This document shows positions 20,671-33,284 of a stretch of 64,000 nt of DNA, one piece after another. The position numbers and the translations under genes are program-made. The notes beneath the pieces were generated by a model. That model made no database searches. It saw only the letters and a list, made by a program, of their open reading frames with translations, and was not told the DNA's origin. The DNA lies in the NCBI GenBank assembly GCA_964058845.1, contig CAXKVR010000093.1, positions 434,001 through 498,000 on the forward strand, in the 5' to 3' direction. This DNA comes from Carex sylvatica (taxonomy: Eukaryota > Streptophyta > Magnoliopsida > Poales > Cyperaceae). Numbering within the stretch: position 1 is the first letter of the stretch; every line of letters starts with the position of its first letter.

Positions 20671-22310
20671 TCACAGTTTATAACTTACGAGGGAGTTGCA
20701 AGAAAGGTCCCCCATAATTTGTTGAAATTGAAGTCTCTTGTCAACAGTTATGTTTAGATTTCAAATGTTCAAATGTAATATTATTTTTTGACAAAGCAAA
20801 TGTAATCTTCAAAATTGATAGTGAGACCATTGTAATTTATTTTTCACTTTGTAAATTATTTTTAAGCACTATGTGTCAACAGGTCTCGGGAAGCCCAAGT
20901 TTCAATGTACTATGCTCGATTGTTGTTATAGATATTTTCTTGCATTACAATAACATGCATTTGTTGGTACCTAGAACAATAAAAAGTAAATACCTTGTTG
21001 TTGTAGATTCTCCATAAATTGCTCTCAATCTCGAAATCTAAATGTCTATTGACTTTACCGCCAAACAAATCAGACCTAAATTAGAAAAAAAGAAGAAGGG
21101 GCGCTTACCGTAGATCATCATTTTATAGAAAGCACAATTAAAATTTTGAATGTGAATTTAAGAGCGTCGGTGCATATATATTTCTGTAACAATCATAAAG
21201 GACAAGATTAGAGCAAAGACATATTAAGCAACCGATAGAATTTAATATGAAATTTAACCATGTGGTTCATGTTTTCATGCAATGATGCTTGAATTGCATG
21301 GTTCAGCTAATGTATAAAATGTAAATTTTGATCCACACGTATATTTTCATACGAAGATTATGCTGAATAGATTACATCGACTGTTTGGACTTTTAAAACA
21401 AAGTTATTTATCCATAGTACAGGCCAATCTGCATGCACTATCCATAGTACAATTGCCATAATCTATTATCATAATTATAATTATTATTGTTGATGTTGGT
21501 TTGTTTCTTCTTCCTCTTTTCAATGTTAAGCACTAAGCTTTCAATCATCAACAGAAACGCATCAAAATAGAAAAAAGAAATATAATCTCGGACCACACAG
21601 TTGAACACACTGAGCATACAAAAAATAAAAAATTCATCATTTCCATGTTAAGCGCCGAATAGTGATAAATATCACGGACTTTTATAAAAATATACTATTA
21701 TTATTATCTATTTAATTTATTATTTTTTATTAAAACAGAAATTAATGGAGAACTTTTTAATAATTTCAAATATTCATACAAAGTACGAACTACCACGACT
21801 ATATCAAACTAAATTAAAAATAATGAAGACATGATTCAAGATATTAACAAACAAAAATTTATCAGTATCAATTATTTTTACTAATATTGAGAGCATTTTA
21901 AGCGTTTAACTCAAAACACTTCCAATACTTCCATCCAGCCTCAGACAGGCCCACGCCAGCACCGTCGCCCTACGCGATGCCCGCTGCCTTAAACCTCTTC
22001 TTCCCCTTTTTTCTTCCAAAGTGATTTGAACTTTGCGAGTCTAGCTATACCTGTTAGTTCCATTTGTAAAAGAAATTGGTTCATTATCCTTTTTCTTTTG
22101 TTATTTTTTCGAAACAGATTAATGACAAATCAAGTCAAATATAAAGCCATTTTGTTGATTTTACTGACTGATGAGGTCACTCGGGCCGGAAAGATAAATC
22201 CAAATTCAAATCAAATATATACTAACGATCTGGTACGATTTTTTCCAAATCCAAAGGTAAAACAACTGTGTGACTGTAGCTCTATCGATCTATTTAGTGT
22301 AATTATTTGA
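20671..22310. other. Downstream region of gene B, no gene supported
   Basis: Includes the 3' flank that is also found, diverged, downstream of X-type genes (compare 17773-18480), showing that the X and Y genes come from an older gene duplication. An open frame of 94 codons at 22026-22310 is kept in all three Y blocks but starts at TTG, has no ATG before codon 33 and no recognisable domain. Confidence 0.5.
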
Positions 22311-22560
22311 AGAGTAGAATTAGGGTGTTCTTAAACTCACCAAAGTGTTTGGTGAGCTTAACTCCAAAACCCATCAAATTGATTTCAAATGACGAATCCG
22401 AACCGTTGAAATCCGCCTACCTTACGAGTGATGCGTCTATATGTGAAAATCTTAAACATTCGAATTAATTTAATATAAAGTCAAGCGGTCAAAAAACATT
22501 AAAAAAAATGAATGCACTAAAATTAATTTATTAACCTTCTAATTTTGACTGATTGACTTT
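22311..22560. mobile_element. Half of a foldback MITE (left arm only, Y1)
   Basis: Left arm AGAGTAGAATTAGGGTGTTC and onward, matching the complete element at 32375-32800. The right arm was removed by the deletion that created the Y1-X2 junction. Confidence 0.75.
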
Positions 22561-23399
22561 ATTTTTATTTTCTTGTGTGTGAAAGGCACACCATTACCAG
22601 TGTTTGCTTGCTGCTAGATGCTAAAGAAGAGAAAAAAACTGGCATAGAAATTAGCCAAACTTTAACAATAGAAGATTGCCTAATTTCATCTGTTAAGAAT
22701 CTTCGATTTGGCTCATAGGTCTTACAGTTATTAAATTATTGTCAACAACGTCTAATGATGCTTGAAATATCAAAATATCTTGCTTTGTACCATTTTTTTG
22801 TCGGAAAGATCAGTACTGATTAAAACTGATGCCTGTTGGTTTTAAATATACATATATATAAGAAAAGGTCAAACTGAAAAATTCTTTTTTTCCTTTCTTT
22901 TTGTTACTTCTGTGACAGTAGAAATTCTGCCAATGTGGTTTATAGTACTCTTACAGGTGGTCTGTCTCAGATGTCATGTCTATCAAACTTCTCTGTACTG
23001 CTACTTTTTTTGTTACAATGTTTTGGTTGATTTACACAATGGTCCCAGAATGACAATTTATTTACTGTTTTGGTTACCATATTTCTAAAAGTCTACTTTT
23101 GCAATGGTTAATTTAGGAATTTGCATAATACTTTGGTTATGCTTTAGAAATTTTCTGGATGTCTGGATATCAAGTGAATTGAAGCAAGACTTCTTTATTG
23201 CAAATTTAACAATTTCTCTCTAAACAAATGCATGCACAGGACTTGAAAGAAAAGATGATATTCCTTTTATTACATACTACTACTGCCCACACTCCCATGC
23301 ACAGGAAGCAAGTACTACACTAGTATTTATAAAGAGATACTGGAATTAGGGCCTCTTTTGGGTATATATAGAAGTATCTTTTAGTACTTTTGTTGTAAT

Positions 23400-24067
23400 G
23401 TTTTTTTGATTAATACTTTTGTTATAATGTTTTTTCATACAATGTATGATGATTATATTATGTTGATTAATGCTTATTATATGTTTTATTTCTATATTTC
23501 AATGTGTTATGTAAATCTGGTTCAACGGGAAACTTAAAAAATTACTAGGTTGATACCGGGCTGGCACCGGATTGGTACATGGAGGGAGGATTGTAGAATT
23601 AGAGCATGCTGATATATTATAAATATTATTGTCATTATTTGCATTGGTATGTACATGCAAATATTAAGGACTATAGAGCATGCAAAAGGTACGAGTAATA
23701 GCCTTGCAAATAGTCCAGTGGGACCCACATGTGTTAGCCTTGCATATAGTCCAGTAGGACCCACGTACCACAGCCTTGCAAATAGTCGGGTGGGATCCGC
23801 GTTTGCTCCCCTTACAAATAACCAGATGGGGCCCATGCGGTCTCCCCTTGCAAATACTAAAAATGGGGTTAACTCTGATAGTAGTTGCATGCGTCCTTGT
23901 TGCAAGGGAGTCCTTGCAACTACTTAGCAGTTGTGAGAGAAGTTGTTACAAGGACATTGTTGCAAGGGTAAGCGCATGCAACAAGTGTTTTCGGGTTTGT
24001 TGCAAGCGTATCTCCTTGCAACAAGCTATTTTTCAGGGCATGCAATAAGTTACAATTATAGTAGTAT
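23400..24067 (-). mobile_element. CACTA-like element end with subterminal repeats (X2)
   Basis: Copy of the 4130-4797 segment with very few base changes. Followed by the same SINE tail remnant (about 24069-24112). Confidence 0.6.
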
Positions 24068-24685
24068 AAATAGTTGGGTGGCTTGACCTCCAACCTTTAC
24101 TCAAAAAAAAGTACAGACATGTATCACATTTAGATATCATTGTAAAACCGCGCCAGATTATGTAAAGTAGCAAATTTGTAATAGGTTTTAGTTCATGTGT
24201 GGTACCCGGATTTTTAGTAGCTGGTTTATTTTTTATTTGCCGGTAGAAGGGTTTTTTTTAAGGCAGCAGCAGTAGCATGATTTTTCAGCCTAATTATGTA
24301 AAGTGAGATCTTAATTTTCTATTAATGAAATCAAGCCTACGTGTGGATTGTTATAAAAAAAGATATAGGGGCTTTTACGATAGATAATTTGGAGGATTTT
24401 CAGGGTATCGATGATATCTTTTTTCTGCATAAATGTATAATTTTGTATTTTACAAGGGTACGCACTAAAATCTGTCTTGTTGTAAAATTTTGTAGTTCTA
24501 GGGGCTGTTAGTATTATTTTGTAATTTTAGGGGCCTTTAGTATAATTACAAGGGTATATCCATGTCTTCTATTACAGTTGTGAGTTGGTACATAGTTCAA
24601 CTCATTGATATTTAAATATATGCATTCTTAGATATTACAAGTTTTACACTACTAATATGTTTTTTACAATGTTAAAAAATTTCAG

Positions 24686-24786
24686 AGCCATCAACGGCCG
24701 GAACATTGGGAATGCGCGCGGATATTATGTTATGAGGTTTATGTTTGAACTTATCACGAGTTATCTTACGGATATTCATACCGGGT
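24686..24786 (+). pseudogene. Ulp1-protease-like transposon remnant (X2)
   Basis: Same GYYVMRFMFEL segment as at 5416-5516, with Arg in place of the catalytic Cys. Confidence 0.35.
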
Positions 24787-25325
24787 ATACATTTTTCTTA
24801 CTTGCACCATTTTTCTAATGAAATTTAACATTAAGTAATTAATTTACAAACTAATTACTAACTATTATACAGGCATGTAGAATATCGTGTCCGCATCGTG
24901 CTACAAGGAACTAGAGCAAGTTGAAATATTAGGGTTTGTCGTCAACTTCGTTGGATGAGGTTGTTAACAGGATATGAAACAAGCAAACAACTGAGGTGTT
25001 AAATGGTTACAAGTATAAGAAGAGTTCGCAGAAGCTGTTTCCATTTCTCAGGATTGCCACGTGGCAATCATCTATTAGTCTGATCTCTGATGGGATCAGC
25101 TACGGATCAGGGTTGAAAGTCTGACGGTTATGATCAATATCTTAAGCATGCTGACAAAAGGTTGGCTTGTAAACGACGTCAAACCTATGACATATCTTTT
25201 CGTTCATTAGAATCATAACACCTAATAATTTACCTTGACACGATTCTTGTATTTAGTGTTGCCAAAAAAAAATCTACAAAATTTGAAATTTGTTTTGAAA
25301 CATTTTGAAACATTACGAGCGTGGT

Positions 25326-25521
25326 GTATCTCCGTATCACCCCAGATACCTGAGGTGCAAGTTGTAAATCCGGACTTTCTTTTAACGTGGAACGGATCTC
25401 AAACCAGACCCCCCTCCAATCTTAATAGGCTCCAGATTGAGTTTGGTCTGATTGGGACTAATCTGAACCGTCCGTTATTTCCAATTGTACCTCAGGTACC
25501 TGGGGGACAAGGACTCGTATC
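25326..25521. mobile_element. MITE in block X2
   Basis: Copy of the 6056-6251 element. Its ends are a better inverted match here (CAGATACCTGAGGT and ACCTCAGGTACCTG). Confidence 0.6.
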
Positions 25522-26113
25522 TTCGGAATAAGCTTAACATATCATTTTTGTTTTGTATCTTCGGTTGGGTTTTATTTCTAGACTACACTAACTTGTTTGA
25601 AAATAAATGCTTGGTTGTTGTTGTTAGATAGCTTCTTTATAATATTGAAAATAAAATATTCAAAACACGCAGACCACATAAAAAAGACACATAAAAAAGA
25701 CATAACCCAGTTATAGTTTACCATCATTATTATCGTACATTCATATTTAAATTTGACCATTACAAATCATGCTATTTTGAGAATAATGACATCTGTTAAT
25801 TTAATATTACAAATTCATATGGTACTACAATTGTATTTTCTTATATTAGTAATTATCTTTAATGTGAAAGAAAGGTTTATGTAACTTTATGTCACTATAC
25901 GTAACTTTATTTAAATACTGAGGAATTAATCTTTATTCACCTTTTGTCAATTTATGTAAACAAATAAACAAATCAACACTATAAAAAAGGTTTGTTACTC
26001 AATTGTTGGACTAAGTCAAGTTAATTAGCTTCCCTGAGGTGTTGAGTATTATGTATTGGATGCATGTGAACTACAATCATTACTTAGATAAACAAAAGGG
26101 AAACTTTCTTTGA

Positions 26114-26199
26114 ATTGGTCTAACCAATAAAAAATTGTTGCCAATCTTTGGCGAGGTCATATATATTTGAAAGTGAATATGTTGCATCTACTATAAAAA
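26114..26199 (+). promoter_or_regulatory. Promoter of peptide gene C
   Basis: ATTGG-N5-CCAAT dyad at 26114-26128 and TATA box CTATAAAAA at 26191-26199, 58 bp before the start codon. Confidence 0.6.
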
Positions 26200-26256
26200 T
26201 GACTCATTTCCTCAATAGCATCAAACATCAGGAGCTCACAAAAGAGAAACAAAAAA

Positions 26257-26716
26257 ATGCCGCACAAGTTTTACAAAGTACTCTCCATTGTCATGCTATT
26301 GATACTTGTCCTTGCTTGCTCTTTCTTAGCTCCTGCTTCAGCTGCTAGAACAATTGTGAACACTCTGTCACCCGGTGAGTCTGGTCACCCTTCCTTTTTT
26401 CGATTGTTTGCACAATTCTATTTTTTTCACATCTGTATTTCTAACTTGTAGGGCTATCAAAAGGGCCACTTTAATTAATTTCTTTCTAGTGGCCAATAAA
26501 TTCTTCATTAATATCCTCATAATTCATGTGTTAGTGAAGTATATTTGCCCTTACTTTTCAGTTAAGGAAAGGTATGATCCGATGAGCAATGATTTGTCCG
26601 GCAAGACCGGAGAACATATACGACTAACCGAGCGAAAGCTGAGTGACACCTACCCCCAAGATCCATATTACAGTCGCCGACCTCGGCCACGGCCACCTTC
26701 AAGAAGATGGCCTTGA
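26257..26716 (+). CDS. Small secreted peptide precursor, copy C (X-type)
   Basis: Exons 26257-26374 and 26562-26716 give 90 residues. The signal peptide is as in copy B but with LACSFLAPASA. The X-type precursor differs from the Y-type at fixed positions: LSPV instead of LSTV at the splice junction, GEHIRLTERK instead of GEHITLTARK, DTYPQ instead of DTYSQ, and PRPRPP instead of PRSRPP in the tail. This copy has SRRPRPRPP, where copy E has SPRPRPRPP. The 187-bp intron is not a multiple of three and shifts frame if retained. The C-terminal PPSRRWP is unchanged. Function inferred only: secreted, probably processed, peptide. Confidence 0.8.
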
Positions 26717-27436
26717 TCACAGTTTATAACTTATTAGGGAGTTGCAAGAAAGGTCCACTATAATTTGTTCAAATCGAAGTCTGTTGTCAACAGTTATGTT
26801 TAGATTTCAAGTGTTCAAATGTAATCTATTTTTTGACAAAGCAAACGTAATCTTGAAAATTGATAGTGAGGCCATTGTAATTTATTTTTCACATTTTAAA
26901 TTATTTTCTAGCACTTAATTTGTGTCAACAGGTCTTGGGAAGCCCAAGTTACAATGTACTATATGCTCGATCGTTGTTATAGATAGTTTCTTGCATTACA
27001 ATAACATTTGTTCGTACCTAGAAGAATAAAAAGTAAATACCTTGTTGTGGTATATTCTCCATAAATTGCTCTGAATCTCTAAATCTAAATGTCTATTGAC
27101 TTTCCCGCCAAATAAATCAGACCTGAATTAAAAAAAAAAGGGCTTACCCTAGATCATCATTGTATAGAAAGCACAATTAAATTTTTGAATGTGAATTTAA
27201 GAGAGTCGGTGTATATTTGTGTAACGATCATAAAGGACAAGATTAGAGCAAAGACATATTAAGCAACCGATAGAATTTAAAATGAAATTTAACCACGGGG
27301 TTCATGTTTTCATACAAGGATGCTTGAATTGCAGCTACCAGCTAATGTATAAAATGTAAATTTCGATCCACAAGTATATTTTCATATGAAGATTATGTTG
27401 AATAGATTAGATCGGCTGTTTGGACTTTTAAAACGA

Positions 27437-28490
27437 ATTTTTTGTGCAGCTCTATATGTACTTGTAAACTAAATTTTACTTTTTTTTAGAATTTTTTGAC
27501 TATTTTTTTAACCATCCAAAAACAGTGATTTTCTACCCATCTAAAGAAGATAGTAAAAAAATTCTAAAAAATATAAAAATTTAGTTTACAAGTACATATT
27601 CATATGGAGATCATATTGAACGGTTCGGATTTACCGTTAGAATTTTAAAAATTAAAATATTGATCCATAGTACGAACAAATTTGCGCTATACATAGCACC
27701 ATAGACTCAAAAATTCTGAATTATCCAAAAGTAGTGATTTTCTACCTATCAAAAAGATAAATGAAATTCTAAAAATTGTAAATTTGGTCTTCTTACACAT
27801 TTTCACATAAAAATCATATTTAGCGGTTCGAATCGACTGTTTGAATATTAAAAAAAATATATATGAATTGATAACTTGAGTCAATATGTAATATGCATAT
27901 TACAATAGCCTCACTCATTTCATATTTTCATTTGAAAGAGTTTGGCAAGAGATCGGTACACAAAGTTTGAAGGTGCATGTCATATTAGCTTAATACTGGA
28001 ATGGTAGAGCTGTTTGGTAAAATTTCGATTTGTTGAAACTAAACGCACTGGCCATCCCTTGCTTGACAAAGACAATGTCTTGCGGGGCTCCTAAAACTTT
28101 TTAATGATTTTGCTCAATGAAAAATAATAAATAAATAAATAAGGTACTTCAATTCAAATTTATCATTTTATACACGCGACAAGGATGTTTTCCCTAATAC
28201 TTATTCTGCACAGCACTTCAATATCTGTTTGTTTCTACTTTATAGTTTCTACCCATTTAAACGGGTTTGCTTACGAAAATAAAACTAGTTGCACTACTGA
28301 TTTGTATATCTACAAACTACAATGATTGATGGCAAAAAGTAAGTTTACGGATATCCCCTTCTATTGTTTTACCCGTGTGCCTCGGAATGGATTCAAATCT
28401 GCTCATATTCTTCAATTCGAACCGTTCAAAATCGATCAAACGACTCTAATTACACCTGATTCATTTTAATAGATTATGTTGAATAGATTA
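27437..28490. mobile_element. Y2-specific insertion of MITE sequences
   Basis: Not present in Y1 or Y3, where the flanks (TTTTAAAACGA and GACCAATCTGCAC) are separated by about 20 bp. The insert opens with a foldback (about 27440-27660: arms around TTTTAGAATTTTTTGAC and AATTTAGTTTACAAGTACAT). Next comes a second diverged copy of the same family (27665-27860), then unassigned AT-rich sequence. No coding sequence. Confidence 0.6.
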
Positions 28491-29038
28491 GACCAATCTG
28501 CACTATCCATAGTAATATTGCCTTAATCTATTATTATAATTATAATTATTATTGTTGATGTTGGTTTGTTTCTTCTTCTTGATCTTATTGTTATGATTAT
28601 ATTTAATTTTTTTCAACTTGGCTGTTGATATTTGGTGATATTTTCCTGTTAAGAAAAAAATGAAACCAAAATCATATGTGAAGTTATACGCATTAATTGC
28701 ATCGAAATTAAATTTGTGTTGTTTTTTTGCTGCGATTTGAGCCAACGTAATCTCCTCTCTGAGTAGCAACAAAAAAACAATTCCTACAAAGCAAAAATCA
28801 TAAAAGCCTTATAACTCCAATATACAATAAATGGAGATAGACCTAATCCCTAGTGAACTACCAAGAACTTACCAATCAGTAGCAGCATCTGGCTATATAT
28901 CTAATATCACTAATGTAGCAAGAATCCCGGATGATAAATTTTTTTTTTTAACTACAACAACCTTTTTGCTTGCCAAGTAAAAATGGCAATGGTGTAAGCC
29001 TCAATACAAATTATGGAAGTCCATAATGACAGCTCTAT

Positions 29039-29910
29039 ATGAACATCTTTTTTTCTTTAACATTCTGTGTTGGATTGAGAGCATCTTTTTTCTTTAAACA
29101 TCATTTGAAAGGTGTGGCCCCATTTTGCAATTGTTTTATAAGAAGAGTAATTGGAGATGACAGGGGTATAATTTTCTGGGAGGATAATTGGGAAGAGAAA
29201 ATTATGAAAACAAGACTCTATATCTTCTACATATTTGCAAGGGAGAAGGAAGCATCACTTCGTACCGTGCTACATATTGATGATCTATCGGTCCTGTTTA
29301 GACCGGTTCTGTCAGAACAGGCACAAACTGAAATTAACTATTTTTTCCAAGTTGTGGCTCAGACAAGGTTGGTAATGTCAAAAGGACATGCAACTAGATG
29401 ATCCTATTTGGAAGGGGCAAGCAAGCGGGCCTTTTACGGTGAATTCGGCATATTTCACTTTCAAAAATGGACCAATACAACATAATGTCAAATTAAAGAG
29501 TTTATGGAAACTTTTAGTGCCACCCCGTTTCAAAATATTTGCATGGCTCCTGCTTCTAAATAGAATATTAAATATAGAAAATCTGAACAAAACATCTTTT
29601 TAGAGACTGTCCTTTTTCAAAGCAGCTGTATATTGGAAAGTTCAATGGAAGTTTTCATCAGTTTGGGTACCAGGTGACGACAACCATTCATTTTGGAACA
29701 TTTTTGTTGGATAAAACAAGGACGAAACGGCTACGAGAGCTGCTGCTAATCGCCATATTCGTCTTGTGGAGAGAGAGATGCACAAGGACTTTTGTTGGTT
29801 TTTTCTGTTTTGCTTTGCCAAAGACGTTTTGTACTCTGTTTTTTCTTTTTGTTTTTCTAATTTTATTTTGCTTACTCGTTTGTAAATACACCAAGGGGTT
29901 TAATCTTTAA
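29039..29910 (+). pseudogene. LINE ORF2 C-terminal fragment (Y2)
   Basis: Copy of the fragment at 18977-19850 with a handful of base changes (for example GDDRG for GDGRG) and the same frame breaks. Confidence 0.75.
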
Positions 29911-30131
29911 ACACCTAAAAAATGTACCAATTGCTGTTAACAAAAGAATTTATGGGTAAACAAATGAACACTATAAAAAAAAGGTTTGTTTCTCAATTGT
30001 TGGACTAAGTCAAACAAATGAACACTAAAAAATGTACCAATGAGCTTCCTGAGGCCTTGAGTCCTATGTATTGGATGCATGTGAAGTACAATCATTTGTT
30101 TGATAAAAAAAAAAAGGGAAACTTTCTTTGA

Positions 30132-30220
30132 ATTGGTCTAACCAATAAAAAATCGTTGCCAATCTTGGCGAGGTCAACTTCTTATATTTGAGAGTGATTA
30201 TGTTGCATCTACTATAAATT
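30132..30220 (+). promoter_or_regulatory. Promoter of peptide gene D
   Basis: ATTGG-N5-CCAAT dyad at 30132-30146, TATA box CTATAAATT at 30212-30220, start codon at 30283. Confidence 0.6.
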
Positions 30221-30282
30221 AAAATGACTCATTTTCTCAATAGCATCAAACATCAGGAGCTCACAAAAGAGAAACAAAAAAA

Positions 30283-30732
30283 ATGCCGCACAAGTTTTAC
30301 AAAGTACTCTCCATTGTCATGCTACTGATACTTGTCCTTCCTTGCTCTTTCCTAGCTCCTGCTTCAGCTGCAAGAACTATTGTGAACACTCTGTCAACCG
30401 GTGAGTCTGGTCACCCTTCCTTTTTTCCCTTGTTTGCACAATTCTATTTTTGTCACATCTCTGTATTTCTAACTTGTAGGGCTCTCGAAGACCATTTTAT
30501 TCTAGTGACCAATAAAATTTTCTTTTATATACTCATAATCCATATGTTATTGAAGTATATTTTCCCTAACTTTTCAGTTAAGGAAAGATATGATCCGATG
30601 AGCAATGATTTATCCGGCAAGACCAGAGAACATATAACACTAACTGCACGAAAGCTGAGTGACACCTACTCCCAAGATCCATATTACAGTCCCCGACCTC
30701 GGTCACGGCCACCTTCAAGAAGATGGCCTTGA
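30283..30732 (+). CDS. Small secreted peptide precursor, copy D (Y-type)
   Basis: Exons 30283-30400 and 30578-30732, 90 residues, nearly identical to copy B. Differences: KTREHI (Gly56 to Arg) and SQDPYY (Asp73). Signal peptide, splice sites and the C-terminal PPSRRWP are unchanged. The 177-bp intron is again open in frame. Expression and processing cannot be judged from sequence. Confidence 0.8.
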   Translation: MPHKFYKVLSIVMLLILVLPCSFLAPASAARTIVNTLSTGESGHPSFFPLFAQFYFCHISVFLTCRALEDHFILVTNKIFFYILIIHMLLKYIFPNFSVKERYDPMSNDLSGKTREHITLTARKLSDTYSQDPYYSPRPRSRPPSRRWP

Positions 30733-32374
30733 TCACAGTTTATAACTTACGAGGGAGTTGCAAGAAAAGGTCCCCCATAATTTGTTGAAATTGAAGTCTC
30801 TTGTCAACAGTTATGTTTAGATTTCAAATGTTCAAATGTAATATTTTTTTTTGACAAAGCAAATGTAATCTTCAAAATTGATAGTGAGACCATTGTAATT
30901 TATTTTTCACTTTGTAAATTATTTTTAAGCACTATGTGTCAACAGGTCTCGGGAAGCCCAAGTTTCAATGTACTATGCTCGATTGTTGTTATAGATATTT
31001 TCTTGCATTACAATAACATGCATTTGTTGGTACCTAGAACAATAAAAAGTAAATACCTTGTTGTTGTAGATTCTCCATAAATTGCTCTCAATCTCGAAAT
31101 CTAAATGTCTGTTGACTTTACCGCCAAACAAATCAGACCTAAATTAGAAAAAAAGAAGAAGGGGCGCTTACCGTAGATCATCATTTTATAGAAAGCACAA
31201 TTAAAATTTTGAATGTGAATTTAAGAGCGTCGGTGTATATATATTTCTGTAACAATCATAAAGGACAAGATTAGAGCAAAGACATATTAAGCAACCGATA
31301 GAATTTAATATGAAATTTAACCATGTGGTTCATGTCTTTATGCAATGATGCTTGAATTGCATGGTTCAGCTAATGTATAAAATGTAAATTTCGATCCACA
31401 AGTATATTTTCATACGAAAATTATGCTGAATAGATTACATCGACTGTTTGGACTTTTAAAACAAAGTTATTTATCCATAGTACAGGCCAATCTGCATGCA
31501 CTATCCATAGTACAATTGCCATAATCTATTATCATAATTATAATGATTATTGTTGATGTTGGTTTGTTTCTTCTTCCTCTTTTCCATGTTAAGCACTAAG
31601 CATTCAATCATCAACAGAAATGCATCAAAATAGAAAATAGAAATATAATCTCGGACCACACAGTAGAACACACTGAGCATACAAAAAATAAAAAATTCAT
31701 CATTTCCATGTTAAGCTCCGAATAGTGATAAATATCACGGACTTTTATAAAAATATATTATTATTATTATCTATTTAATTTATTATTTTTTATTAAAACA
31801 GAAATTAATGGAGATCTTTTTAATAATTTCAAATATTTATACAAAGTACGAACTACCACGACTATATCAAACTAAATTAAAAATAATGAAGACATGATTC
31901 AAGATATTAACAAACAAAAATCTTATCAGTATCAATTATTTTTACTAATATTGAGAGCATTTTAAGCGTTTAACTCAAAACACTTCCAATACTTCCATCC
32001 AGCCTCAGACAGGCCCACGCCAGCACCGTCGCCCTACGCGATGCCTGCTGCCTTAAACCTCTTCTTCCCCTTTTCTCTTCTAAAGTGATTTGAACTTTGC
32101 GAGTCTAGCTATACCTGTTAGTTCCATTTGTAAAAGAAATTGGGTCATTATCCTTTTTCTTTTGTTATTTTTTCGAAACAGATTAATGACAAATCAAGTC
32201 AAATATAAAGCCATTTTGTTGATTTTACTGACTGATGAGGTCACTCGGGCCGGAAAGATAAATTCAAATTCAAATCAAATATATACTAACGACCTGGTAC
32301 GATTTTTTCCAAATCCAAAGGTAAAACAACTGTGTGACTGTAGCTCTATCGATCTATTTAGTGTAATTATTTGA
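30733..32374. other. Downstream region of gene D, no gene supported
   Basis: Collinear with 20671-22310. The 94-codon frame at 32090-32374 again begins with TTG and is not called. Confidence 0.5.
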
Positions 32375-32800
32375 AGAGTAGAATTAGGGTGTTCTTAAAC
32401 TCACCAAAGTGTTTGGTGAGCTTAACTCCAAAACCCATCAAATTGATTTCAAATGACGAATCCAAACCGTTGAAATCTGCCTACCTTACGAGTGATGCGT
32501 CTATATGTGAAAATTTTAAACATTCAAATTAATTTAATATTAAGTCAAGCGGTCAAAAAACGTTAAAAAAATGAATGCACTAAAATTAATTTATTAACCT
32601 TCTCATTTTGACTGATTGACTTTATACTAAATTAATTCGAATGTTTAAAATTTTCACATGTAGACGCATCACCCATAAGATAGGCGGGTTCAAACGGTTC
32701 GGATTCGTCACTTGAAACCGATTTGATACCGATTTGATGGGTTTTGGAGTTAAGCTCACCAAAGTGTTTGGTGAGCTTAAGAACACGCTAGTTCTACTCT
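32375..32800. mobile_element. Foldback MITE (about 425 bp), complete, Y2
   Basis: Ends AGAGTAGAATTAGGGTGTTC and the reverse complement (GAACACGCTAGTTCTACTCT). The arms of about 190 bp include the internally palindromic word CTCACCAAAGTGTTTGGTGAG. Complete in Y2 and Y3, half in Y1. Confidence 0.8.
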
Positions 32801-33058
32801 AATTTGAATCCGATGTTCATTAATTGGAATAAAATTGAGTCTGATGGACGATGTACGTACGATGTATGTGCATAAATTCTTGAATGGACTGCGTACAAAT
32901 CTGAGGAGAATCGAACGACTCTAATATTTATTACACCCAAATTTGATTATGATAAGTGTCGGACTCAAAAAATTTTCCTGACCCTGACAAATGTCTTTAT
33001 TCAACTTCTTGTGTTTCTAAAATGTGCAATGTGACAAACAAATATCTTAAGTTTCAAA

Positions 33059-33209
33059 GAACCAGCTTTTGGTCTAGTGGCAAAGGCACATGTTCTCCAT
33101 GTGAGAGGTCATGGGTTCGAAATCCAATGAGAGAAATTCTTTGTTGTAACAATAAGGATATTAAATAGTTGAGTGACTTGACCTCCAACCTTTACTCAAA
33201 AAAAAAAAA
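33059..33209 (+). mobile_element. SINE (tRNA-derived), complete, Y2
   Basis: A 151-bp element with an A box (TGGTCTAGTGG, 33070-33080), a B box (GGTTCGAAATCC, 33114-33125) and a poly(A) tail. It is flanked by a perfect 15-bp target-site duplication ATCTTAAGTTTCAAA (33044-33058 and 33210-33224). It is not a tRNA gene: no acceptor stem, and the tail is A-rich. Confidence 0.88.
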
Positions 33210-33284
33210 ATCTTAAGTTTCAAAATTATATAATAAAATACTTTTTGTTGGGATGTACATAAATATTATAGAAACTTTTATATT

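Larger units (their letters stand above)
17773..22558. repeat. Tandem array, block Y1
   Basis: First Y block. It holds downstream sequence of the X-type gene, a CTT microsatellite, a LINE fragment, the intact peptide gene B and its downstream region. It ends abruptly inside a foldback MITE at about 22558. There it is fused to X2 by a deletion that removed the rest of Y and the first part of X (see findings). Confidence 0.85.
22559..26817. repeat. Tandem array, block X2
   Basis: Nearly identical to X1 from the word TTTTATTTTCTTGTGTGTGA onward (offset +19270). It lacks the first 500 bp or so of X because of the junction deletion. It contains the CACTA-like end (23400-24067), the Ulp1-like remnant (24686), the MITE (25326-25521) and peptide gene C. 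It ends at the intact TCA empty site of the CACTA insertion. Confidence 0.85.

Noticed and set aside
22026..22310. 94-codon frame kept in all three Y blocks (also 32090-32374 and 43514-43798)
   Set aside because: The first codon is TTG, the first ATG is at codon 33, no domain or signal is recognisable, and conservation is explained by recent block duplication.
33059..33125. tRNA-like A and B boxes
   Set aside because: They belong to a SINE with poly(A) tail and target-site duplication; there is no foldable tRNA or acceptor stem.
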